DNA from: Chitinophagaceae bacterium
GTDB taxonomy: Bacteria > Bacteroidota > Bacteroidia > Chitinophagales > Chitinophagaceae
NCBI GenBank assembly: GCA_003509845.1
Contig: DOMR01000037.1
Location: 3,238-10,080, forward strand
DNA: 6,843 nt
Reading direction: 5' to 3'
Each line of letters begins with the position of its first letter. Within the stretch, counting starts at the first letter, position 1. Shown here piece after piece: positions 1 through 4,751 of the stretch. The position numbers were made by a program, and so were the translations under genes. The notes under the pieces were generated by a model. That model did not search any database. It was not told the origin of the DNA and worked only from the letters and a program-made list of their open reading frames with translations.

Positions 1-2
1 GG

Positions 3-41
3 GATGCTTCCCAAACGAATGAAATAGTTGAATTCGTTTAA
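3..41 (+). CDS. possible 3' end of an unidentified gene (partial)
   Basis: Read in frame from base 3, the left edge encodes DASQTNEIVEFV followed by a TAA stop at 39-41. The codons are ordinary for this genome and the acidic/hydrophobic tail could be the C-terminus of a protein running convergently towards rpe. The other two plus frames stop earlier (TAG at 25-27, TGA at 20-22). Twelve codons are too few to identify a family, and the open frame could be chance. It is listed only because the window edge cuts whatever lies here. Confidence 0.25.
   Translation, partial: DASQTNEIVEFV
13..39. repeat. 8-bp inverted repeat between the left-edge gene and rpe
   Basis: AAACGAAT (13-20) and ATTCGTTT (32-39) are perfect reverse complements around an 11-nt spacer. 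The repeat sits at the convergent end of rpe. Neither strand has a proper T-tract after the stem, so a call as intrinsic terminator is weak. The rest of the spacer (42-99) is AT-rich and shows no other clear structure. Confidence 0.3.
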
Positions 42-99
42 TTATAAGGATGAATACACTTAATTATTAAAACAGAAAAGGAGTGATCAGAGATAAGAA

Positions 100-747
100 T
101 TAACAATTGCGCAATGCGGAAATTGTTTTTATTGGATCTGCTGCTTTAAAAACAGTAGTGCCTGCAACCAGTACATCGGCCCCTGCGGTCACTAATGCTT
201 TGGCATTTGTTTCGCTAACACCACCATCAATTTCAATTAAAGTTTTTGCGCCTGCATTTTGTATGATTGATTTTAAAGTGGTCACTTTTTCATAAGTGCC
301 ATCAATAAATTTTTGGCCGCCAAAACCAGGGAATACACTCATCACACAAACAAGATCAATTTCGGAAATAAATTCTTTTAAAACATGAATGTCTGTATCC
401 GGATTAATAGCAACACCCGCTTTCATGCCATGGGCTTTTATTTGTGCAAGCGTGTCCAATAAATTAGGGCAGGCTTCATAATGCACAGTTAATATATCTG
501 CCCCGGCTTTTTTAAATGCTTCAATGTATTTTTCAGGATGCACAATCATCAAATGCACATCGCAAACCTTGGTAGTTGCGTTTCTTATTTGTTCAATGAT
601 CGGTAATCCAAAACTAATATTAGGAACAAAGCTGCCATCCATCACATCCAAATGATACCATTCCGCTTCACTCTTATTTAATATCTCACAGGTATTACCT
701 AAATGTAAAAAATCAGCAGCTAATAGGGAGGGCGCAATGATGGTCAT
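100..747 (-). CDS. rpe: ribulose-phosphate 3-epimerase
   Basis: This cytoplasmic enzyme interconverts D-ribulose 5-phosphate and D-xylulose 5-phosphate in the non-oxidative pentose phosphate pathway. The 215 residues form one (beta/alpha)8 barrel, the usual length for the family. Visible signatures are APSLLAADF (5-13), HLDVMDG (32-38, with metal ligand His32 and catalytic Asp34), DVHLM (63-67, metal ligand His65), the phosphate-loop region MSVFPGFGGQKF (136-147), IEIDGG (171-176, with Asp174 as the second acid/base and metal ligand) and AGTTVF (195-200). All catalytic residues expected for the family are present. The ATG at 745-747 begins the canonical MTIIAPSLLA N-terminus. The gene is transcribed divergently from the propeller gene and is monocistronic as far as this window shows. 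No strong terminator is visible after its stop. Confidence 0.97.
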   Translation of the reverse strand: MTIIAPSLLAADFLHLGNTCEILNKSEAEWYHLDVMDGSFVPNISFGLPIIEQIRNATTKVCDVHLMIVHPEKYIEAFKKAGADILTVHYEACPNLLDTLAQIKAHGMKAGVAINPDTDIHVLKEFISEIDLVCVMSVFPGFGGQKFIDGTYEKVTTLKSIIQNAGAKTLIEIDGGVSETNAKALVTAGADVLVAGTTVFKAADPIKTISALRNC

Positions 748-762
748 TGTTTAAGTTTGAAT

Positions 763-770
763 CAAAGGTC
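763..770 (-). promoter_or_regulatory. possible -7 box of rpe
   Basis: On the minus strand the octamer GACCTTTG lies 15 nt upstream of the rpe start. It matches the Bacteroidota -7 consensus TAnnTTTG except at the first base. No convincing TTG-type -33 element is seen about 20 nt further upstream, so this is a weak call resting on position and partial match. Confidence 0.3.
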
Positions 771-788
771 TTGAATTTTTTAGACACT

Positions 789-811
789 GTCATTTTTTTG
801 TCATTTTTTTT
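789..811. repeat. tandem T-tract repeat, GTCATTTTTTT x2
   Basis: GTCATTTTTTT (789-799) is followed immediately by GTCATTTTTTTT (800-811). The two copies stand about 65-90 bp upstream of the expected transcription start of the propeller gene and about 45-65 bp upstream of the rpe start. T-tracts of this kind can act as intrinsically bent DNA or UP-like elements. Any function here is inference. Confidence 0.6.
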
Positions 812-825
812 ATAAAATCAAATTC

Positions 826-841
826 ACTGACCAAAGTCAGT
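826..841. promoter_or_regulatory. inverted repeat ACTGAC-CAAA-GTCAGT, candidate operator
   Basis: Two perfect 6-bp arms (826-831 and 836-841) flank a 4-bp centre. The right arm touches the presumed -33 element of the propeller gene promoter at 841-843. Because it lies upstream of the expected transcription start, it is more likely a protein-binding site than an RNA hairpin. No regulator gene is present in the window. Confidence 0.4.
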
Positions 842-869
842 TGTTTTAAAAATCTTGCAATTACTTTTG
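841..869 (+). promoter_or_regulatory. promoter of the TolB-like propeller gene
   Basis: TTG at 841-843 and TACTTTTG at 862-869 match the Bacteroidota primary-sigma pattern (-33 TTG/TTTG, -7 TAnnTTTG) with an offset of about 21 nt. Transcription should start near 874, leaving a leader of only about 8-14 nt before the ATG codons at 882 and 888. This rules out the upstream in-frame TTG at 855 as the start. Confidence 0.65.
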
Positions 870-887
870 CGGTCAATATATATGTAT

Positions 888-1955
888 ATGAATAAGCCAA
901 TTCTATTTTTAGCAGGATTATTAAGTTGTATGACTGCTTTTAGTCAAAATGATTCTATTTTATTTGCGGGTGAGCCCCATTTTAAAAATGTGATTCAGCT
1001 AACCAATGGGGGAGACAATGCCGAAGCGTATTGGAGTTTTGATAATAAGCGGATTACATTTCAGCGTTCCAGCCCAAAGGATGGCGTAAACTGTGATCAA
1101 ATTTTCATGGGTTTAGTTCCCATTAATAATACAACGCCTTTTACTTATAAATCAATTAGTGGAGGCAAGGGCCGCACTACTTGTAGCTATTTTACTAAGG
1201 ATGGTGCACATATTATTTATGCTTCTACAAAAGGCGGGGGTAATGATTGCCCGCCACCGGTGGATCGTGCAAAGTATGGCAACAAATACATTTGGCCTTT
1301 ATATAATACCTATGATATTTTCATGGCCGATACCAATGGGGTAGTGGTGAAGCAATTAACCAATGCTAAAGGATATGATGCGGAAGCAACTTTGTCCTAT
1401 GACGGTAAGCGCATGATTTATTGTAGTGATAAAGATGGCGACTTGGATTTATATGTCATGAACTTGGCTACTGGTAAAGAAAAGAAAGTGACGAATACTT
1501 TAGGTTATGATGGGGGCGCTTGGTTTAGCCCAGACGGTAAAAAAATTGTTTGGCGCGCAAGTCGCCCTTCTACACCAGCGGAAGTGGCAGAATACAAATC
1601 ATTATTGGCAGAAGGTTTAGTAGCACCTACTAAAATGGAAGTGTTTATTGCGGATGCAGATGGGTCCAATGCAAAACAAATCACCAATTTAGGGCAAGCC
1701 AATTGGGCACCCAACTTTACGCCTGATGGGAAGCATATCATTTTTTGTAGTAACCACGAATACAAATACGGATTCCCTTTCAATATGTATTTAATGGATT
1801 TGGAGGGGAATAACATTGAAAAAATTAGCCGTGATAAAGGGTTTGATGCTTTTCCGATGTTTAGCCCAGATGGTAAAAGAATTATGTTCTCTTCTAATAG
1901 AAATAATGGCGGCACCAGGGATACGAATTTATTTGTAGCGGATTGGGTGGATTAA
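888..1955 (+). CDS. secreted TolB-like six-bladed beta-propeller (PD40) protein
   Basis: A 355-residue exported protein of the TolB/PD40 (WD40-like propeller) superfamily. An N-terminal signal peptide (Lys3, hydrophobic core 5-13) has a likely signal peptidase I site after AFS at residue 19. A Cys at 14 after LLS leaves a lipoprotein reading possible. Six PD40 repeats centre on residues 49-61, 99-114, 167-184, 211-225, 276-290 and 324-338, with the typical FSPDGK-[RK]I core in blades 4 and 6. Recurrent QLTN/QITN strands precede the blades. The N-terminal domain of true TolB is missing and no tol/pal gene is nearby, so a role in the Tol-Pal system is not supported. Such propellers usually bind proteins or glycans, and no catalytic domain is attached. 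Five cysteines remain in the mature part. The start at 888 (alternative ATG at 882) gives a classical signal peptide and fits the promoter. The molecular role is unknown. Confidence 0.85.
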   Translation: MNKPILFLAGLLSCMTAFSQNDSILFAGEPHFKNVIQLTNGGDNAEAYWSFDNKRITFQRSSPKDGVNCDQIFMGLVPINNTTPFTYKSISGGKGRTTCSYFTKDGAHIIYASTKGGGNDCPPPVDRAKYGNKYIWPLYNTYDIFMADTNGVVVKQLTNAKGYDAEATLSYDGKRMIYCSDKDGDLDLYVMNLATGKEKKVTNTLGYDGGAWFSPDGKKIVWRASRPSTPAEVAEYKSLLAEGLVAPTKMEVFIADADGSNAKQITNLGQANWAPNFTPDGKHIIFCSNHEYKYGFPFNMYLMDLEGNNIEKISRDKGFDAFPMFSPDGKRIMFSSNRNNGGTRDTNLFVADWVD

Positions 1956-1975
1956 TAGGTTTGTAGATAAAGTTG

Positions 1976-1983
1976 TATTTTAG
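1976..1983 (+). promoter_or_regulatory. possible -7 box of the four-helix membrane protein gene
   Basis: TATTTTAG matches TAnnTTTG at all but one position and lies 22 nt before the ATG at 2006. A TTTG at 1960-1963 is present but only 16 nt upstream, closer than usual for a -33 box. The propeller gene ends at 1955 without a terminator, so read-through could also transcribe the downstream gene. Confidence 0.4.
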
Positions 1984-2005
1984 CCACTCAAACAAATCAA
2001 TTACT

Positions 2006-2443
2006 ATGAATACTGGTTTATTACACTTACATAATATTTTAAGATGGGTGATTCTGATTACCCTTTTATTGAGTATTTACAAATTATTTGTAAAACAAGA
2101 TGCCCTTAAAACAAGCAAAATTTTATTCATTGCCTCGCATACCACATTACTTATTGGGTTGTACCAATACTTTGTAAGCAGCTTATTGGGTTTTAAGGCG
2201 ATTCAAACTGCTGGAATGAAAACAGTGATGGGTGATTCAGTGAGTCGTTTTTGGGGAATGGAGCATGCTTTCACGATGATTATTGCCATCATTTTGATTA
2301 CCATTGGACATATTCGTTATAAAAAGTCAGGAAAAGCAGGTTTAACACCTGTTTTATATCTTCTTGCGCTCGTTTTCATCCTTTTAATGACACCTTGGCC
2401 GTTTAAGGCAGGGGTGGGCCGTCCTTGGTTCCCTGGGATGTAA
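2006..2443 (+). CDS. small four-helix integral membrane protein, conserved-histidine type, function unknown
   Basis: A 145-residue protein with four predicted membrane helices at about 11-28, 39-57, 86-103 and 114-131. Histidines fall at or next to helix ends or inside helices: His7 and His9 in LLHLHNILRW, His45 in ASHTTLLIGLYQ, His87 in WGMEH and His102 in IGHIRYKK. The basic residues R104, K106, K107 and K110 lie between helices 3 and 4, which favours a cytoplasmic loop there. This arrangement resembles small heme- or metal-binding membrane proteins, but no named family can be assigned from the sequence alone. The ATG at 2006 is preferred over an in-frame ATG at 1973, because the latter overlaps the presumed promoter and adds a polar stretch unlike the LLHLHN start. 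The gene stands alone between the propeller gene and a strong terminator. Confidence 0.75.
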   Translation: MNTGLLHLHNILRWVILITLLLSIYKLFVKQDALKTSKILFIASHTTLLIGLYQYFVSSLLGFKAIQTAGMKTVMGDSVSRFWGMEHAFTMIIAIILITIGHIRYKKSGKAGLTPVLYLLALVFILLMTPWPFKAGVGRPWFPGM

Positions 2444-2472
2444 CATGTAAAGTGTTGACTATCAATATATTA

Positions 2473-2504
2473 AAAAGGAGAAGTTTCGCTTCTCCTTTTA
2501 TTTT
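2473..2504 (+). terminator. strong intrinsic terminator after the membrane protein gene
   Basis: AAAAGGAGAAG (2473-2483) pairs perfectly with CTTCTCCTTTT (2489-2499) across a 5-nt loop, giving an 11-bp stem followed by ATTTT and a further T-run at 2509-2514. The A-run before the stem gives some terminator character on the opposite strand too. It separates the upstream genes from the infA promoter. Confidence 0.9.
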
Positions 2505-2556
2505 GGGCTTTTTTCAATATTTCGGGGTGAATTTTTCATAATTCCATTCATTTCCA

Positions 2557-2564
2557 TATCTTTG
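2557..2564 (+). promoter_or_regulatory. -7 box of the infA-alpha operon promoter
   Basis: TATCTTTG followed by C is an exact match to TAnnTTTG, placed 16 nt before the infA ATG. Upstream, at the -33 distance (about 2532-2537), there is only a T-run without the usual G. Transcription would start near 2569, giving a leader of about 12 nt with no Shine-Dalgarno sequence. This is the only good promoter seen for the whole infA-rplQ block. Confidence 0.6.
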
Positions 2565-2580
2565 CAACCCCAAAATAAGT

Positions 2581-2799
2581 ATGTCAAAACAACCGCTGAT
2601 TAAACAAGATGGAGTAATTATAGAAGCTATGAGCAATGCCATGTTCAGAGTGAAATTAGAAAATGGACATGAAATTTTGGCAACAATCTCTGGTAAAATG
2701 CGCATGCACTATATCAGAATTTTGCCTGGGGATAAAGTGGGTTTGGAAATGAGTCCTTACGATTTGACAAGAGGAAGAATCAATTTCAGACATAAGTAA
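2581..2799 (+). CDS. infA: translation initiation factor IF-1
   Basis: A 72-residue single OB-fold (S1-like) protein that binds the ribosomal A site during initiation and works with IF-2 and IF-3. The length is that of the family. Recognisable segments are IEAMSNAMFRVKLENGHEIL (14-33), the SGKMRMHYIRILPGD stretch (37-51), and SPYDLTRGRINFRHK at the C-terminus. The ATG at 2581 follows an A-rich leader (CAAAATAAGT) with no Shine-Dalgarno sequence. It is the first gene of the block and is followed after 83 nt by rpmJ, as is common when IF-1 heads the alpha operon. The intervening sequence shows no strong hairpin. Confidence 0.98.
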   Translation: MSKQPLIKQDGVIIEAMSNAMFRVKLENGHEILATISGKMRMHYIRILPGDKVGLEMSPYDLTRGRINFRHK

Positions 2800-2882
2800 G
2801 ATGGTGTAGAAAGGGAGGATGAGATTGATTTGTATGGGTTTAGATTAAAAATAAGTTGAAAATAAATATTAAAAAATAAAAG

Positions 2883-2999
2883 ATGAAAGTTAGAGCATCT
2901 ATCAAAAAAAGAAGTACCGATTGTAAGATCGTGAAGCGCAAAGGAGTTTTATATGTAATCAACAAAAAGAATCCTCGTTTTAAACAAAGACAAGGATAA
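2883..2999 (+). CDS. rpmJ: 50S ribosomal protein L36 (bL36), zinc-free form
   Basis: A 38-residue protein, the normal L36 length, beginning MKVRASIKKR and ending NPRFKQRQG, both hallmark termini. In zinc-binding L36 the ligands are Cys11, Cys14, Cys27 and His33. Here these positions are Ser, Cys, Asn and Phe, so only Cys14 remains and zinc cannot be held in the usual way. This matches the C-minus form typical of Bacteroidota. The gene lies between infA (83 nt upstream) and rpsM (50 nt downstream) and starts after an A-rich leader without a Shine-Dalgarno sequence. Confidence 0.97.
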   Translation: MKVRASIKKRSTDCKIVKRKGVLYVINKKNPRFKQRQG

Positions 3000-3049
3000 T
3001 TTTTATTATTAGAAATCCATTTTAACAAAAACAAAATAAGTTTTAAAAT

Positions 3050-3430
3050 ATGGCTCGTATCGCCGGTATAGATTTACCAAAAAACAAAAGAGGAGAAATA
3101 GGGTTAACGTACATCTTTGGAATTGGACGTTCAACTGCTCAATACATTTTAGACAAAGCTGCTATCAGCTATGATAAAAAAGTAAATGAGTGGAATGATG
3201 ATGAGCAAACTGCTATTCGTAATATCATCAACGCTGAATTCAAAGTGGAAGGTGCGTTAAGAAGTGAAGTTTCAATGAGCATTAAGCGTTTATTGGATAT
3301 CGCATGTTACCGTGGATTGCGTCACAGAAAAGGTTTACCAGTTCGTGGACAAAGAACTAAAACAAATGCACGTACGCGTAAGGGTAAGCGTAAGACAGTT
3401 GCTGGTAAGAAGAAAGTGGCTAAGAAATAA
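3050..3430 (+). CDS. rpsM: 30S ribosomal protein S13 (uS13)
   Basis: A 126-residue protein of the head of the small subunit that contacts the P-site tRNA and forms bridges to the large subunit. The N-terminus MARIAGIDLPKNKRGEIGLT and the helix-turn-helix region (GIGRSTAQYIL, 24-34) are canonical. The C-terminal signature YRGLRHRKGLPVRGQRTKT (87-105) is followed by a lysine-rich tail. Two family-typical blocks and the normal length make the call secure. The ATG at 3050 follows AAGTTTTAAAAT with no Shine-Dalgarno sequence. It is the first classical alpha-operon gene. The 162-nt gap behind it, unusually long for this operon, carries several hairpins. Confidence 0.98.
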   Translation: MARIAGIDLPKNKRGEIGLTYIFGIGRSTAQYILDKAAISYDKKVNEWNDDEQTAIRNIINAEFKVEGALRSEVSMSIKRLLDIACYRGLRHRKGLPVRGQRTKTNARTRKGKRKTVAGKKKVAKK

Positions 3431-3438
3431 TAATACCT

Positions 3439-3475
3439 AAAGGAAGTTTGCTGATTTATTAGCCTACTTCCTTTT
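3439..3475 (+). terminator. terminator- or attenuator-like hairpin between rpsM and rpsK
   Basis: AAAGGAAGT (3439-3447) pairs perfectly with ACTTCCTTT (3466-3474). Inside the loop, GCT (3450-3452) can pair with AGC (3461-3463), extending the hairpin across a 2x2 internal loop. The 3' side runs into TTTTGTTAT, a short imperfect T-tract. The stem looks like a modest terminator, but rpsK, rpsD, rpoA and rplQ downstream must be expressed and no new promoter box is evident after it. Partial termination, an RNA processing site or an mRNA stability element are the likely readings. Confidence 0.45.
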
Positions 3476-3502
3476 GTTATAAAAATCCAATAGCAATTAG
3501 AT

Positions 3503-3578
3503 CCTGGAAACAGGGGAGATTGTGTTGGTTTCCGCTTCGGCGGAATTTCAATTTAAATAACCGCTCCTTAAAAAGAGC
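3503..3578 (+). promoter_or_regulatory. candidate structured leader RNA upstream of rpsK
   Basis: Three further small hairpins follow in the same gap. CCTG-GAAA-CAGG (3503-3514) has a GNRA tetraloop. TTCCGC-TTCG-GCGGAA (3530-3545) is a 6-bp stem with a UUCG tetraloop closed by C-G, a very stable motif. GCTC...GAGC (3563-3578) has an 8-nt loop and ends 14 nt before the rpsK ATG. The GC-rich stems stand out from the A-rich leaders elsewhere in the operon. A role in ribosomal-protein feedback is inference. Confidence 0.45.
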
Positions 3579-3592
3579 ATACCTCAAAAAAA

Positions 3593-4003
3593 ATGGCAAA
3601 ACCAATCAAAGCACAAAACAGTGCAAAAGCGGCTTCTAAAAAAAGAGTCGTGAAAATTGATGCATCGGGTGAAGTTCGTATCAATGCTACTTTCAACAAT
3701 TTAATCATTTCTTTTACCAACAAAGTAGGCCAAGTAATTAGCTGGAGCAGTGCTGGTAAAATGGGTTTCAGAGGTTCTAAAAAGAACACCCCATACGCAG
3801 CGCAAATGGCAGCAGCTGACGCAGCAAAAGTTGCATTAGATGCTGGTGTGAAAAGAGTAGATGTATTTGTGAAAGGTCCAGGATCTGGACGTGAAGGAGC
3901 GATTCGTTCTATCTCACAATCTGGCATCGAGGTAACAAGTATTCGTGATGTGACGCCAATGCCTCATAACGGATGTCGTCCTCCAAAACAAAGAAGAGTT
4001 TAA
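3593..4003 (+). CDS. rpsK: 30S ribosomal protein S11 (uS11)
   Basis: A 136-residue platform protein that contacts 16S rRNA near the E site. The core starts at about residue 27 (EVRINATFNNLIISFTNKVG) and continues through WSSAGKMGFRGSKKNTPYAA (51-70), KGPGSGRE (94-101) and the C-terminal TPMPHNGCRPPKQRRV (121-136). The basic N-terminal segment (1-22) makes it slightly longer than the about 129 residues of the enterobacterial protein. The Asn-Gly in PHNGC is the conserved site known in E. coli to form isoaspartate. The ATG at 3593 follows CTCAAAAAAA with no Shine-Dalgarno sequence. The preceding 162-nt gap is structured. Confidence 0.98.
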   Translation: MAKPIKAQNSAKAASKKRVVKIDASGEVRINATFNNLIISFTNKVGQVISWSSAGKMGFRGSKKNTPYAAQMAAADAAKVALDAGVKRVDVFVKGPGSGREGAIRSISQSGIEVTSIRDVTPMPHNGCRPPKQRRV

Positions 4004-4024
4004 TTATTTATATTTTATAAAAAG

Positions 4025-4063
4025 GGTATATCATTCATTTTAGATTTTTACTGATGATGTACC
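4025..4063 (+). promoter_or_regulatory. hairpin upstream of rpsD, candidate S4-responsive element
   Basis: GGTATATCAT (4025-4034) pairs with ATGATGTACC (4054-4063) in a 10-bp stem containing one G-U pair, with a 19-nt AT-rich loop. It ends 27 nt before the rpsD ATG. No T-tract follows, so it is not a terminator. S4 represses its own operon through an mRNA structure in both E. coli and Bacillus. That this hairpin serves such a role here is a guess from position. Confidence 0.45.
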
Positions 4064-4090
4064 GTCACTAAAAAATCACAAACAAGAATT

Positions 4091-4696
4091 ATGGCACGTT
4101 ACACAGGACCCAAAACCAAAATTTGTCGCATTTTCGGCGAACCTATTTTAGGAAACGCTAAATGGTTAGGCAAAAACAGCAACCCTCCAGGCCAACACGG
4201 CGCACAACGCAAGCGTAAGCAATTAGGAGAGTATGCATTACAGTTAAGAGAAAAGCAAAAAGCGAAATATACCTATGGTGTATTAGAGCGTCAATTCCGC
4301 AAAACATTTGAGGAAGCTTCTCGTATCAAAGGTGTTACAGGTGAAAACTTGATCAAATTATTAGAATCACGTTTGGACAATACCATTTATAGAATGGGAT
4401 TAACAGCGAGTCGTCCTGAAGCACGTCAGTTGGTATCACACAAGCACATCACTGTTAACGGTGAAGTGACCAATGTACCTTCTTACACATGTCGCCCAGG
4501 TGATGTGATTGCTTATCGTCCAAAGAGTGCGCATAACACTTCAATCGTTAGCAAGCAACGCGGAAAAAATACAAAATTCAGTTGGGTAGATTGGAATGAA
4601 AATACCAATACAGGTACTTTCATCACCATGCCTGAGCGTGAAGCTGTTCCTGAAAATATCAAGGAGCAATTAATCGTCGAATTGTATTCTAAGTAG
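4091..4696 (+). CDS. rpsD: 30S ribosomal protein S4 (uS4)
   Basis: A 201-residue primary 16S rRNA-binding protein that nucleates assembly of the 30S body and, in studied bacteria, autoregulates its operon. It begins MARYTGPKTKICRIFGEPIL and has the NPPGQHGAQRKR motif (31-42). The S4 RNA-binding domain covers about 93-155 (SRLDNTIYRMGLTASRPEAR, then HITVNGEVTNVPSYTCRPGD). Only Cys12 is present in the N-terminal region, where zinc-binding S4 proteins carry four cysteines, so this is the zinc-free form. The ATG at 4091 follows ACAAACAAGAATT with no Shine-Dalgarno sequence. rpoA starts 55 nt behind it. Confidence 0.98.
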   Translation: MARYTGPKTKICRIFGEPILGNAKWLGKNSNPPGQHGAQRKRKQLGEYALQLREKQKAKYTYGVLERQFRKTFEEASRIKGVTGENLIKLLESRLDNTIYRMGLTASRPEARQLVSHKHITVNGEVTNVPSYTCRPGDVIAYRPKSAHNTSIVSKQRGKNTKFSWVDWNENTNTGTFITMPEREAVPENIKEQLIVELYSK

Positions 4697-4751
4697 TAAG
4701 CAATAACAAAATTTTTTCCACTAGGAAGAATCAAATAAAAAATAAATTGAC

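Noticed and set aside
1..12. GGGA-TGCT-TCCC at the window edge as a tRNA or terminator remnant
   Set aside because: Only 4 bp of stem, no CCA or T-arm features, no T-tract, and the window edge cuts the context.
1505..1915. 136-codon open frame on the minus strand inside the propeller gene
   Set aside because: It is fully antisense to a gene with clear PD40 repeats; the FSPDGK-type codons give a repetitive LLPSG pattern on the other strand, which is a mirror artefact. No promoter or leader supports it.
2840..3034. 64-codon minus-strand open frame over rpmJ
   Set aside because: Antisense to a definite L36 gene; its Phe/Leu/Ile-rich translation simply mirrors the A-rich plus strand and is not evidence for a membrane peptide.
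3439..3475. Full operon terminator between rpsM and rpsK
   Set aside because: The T-tract is short and interrupted, and no convincing promoter follows before rpsK, while the downstream genes are essential. Kept only as an attenuator- or processing-like hairpin.
3568..3927. 119-codon open frame on the minus strand over rpsK
   Set aside because: It is the antisense shadow of S11, whose protein family is unmistakable; no recognisable domain is encoded on the minus strand.
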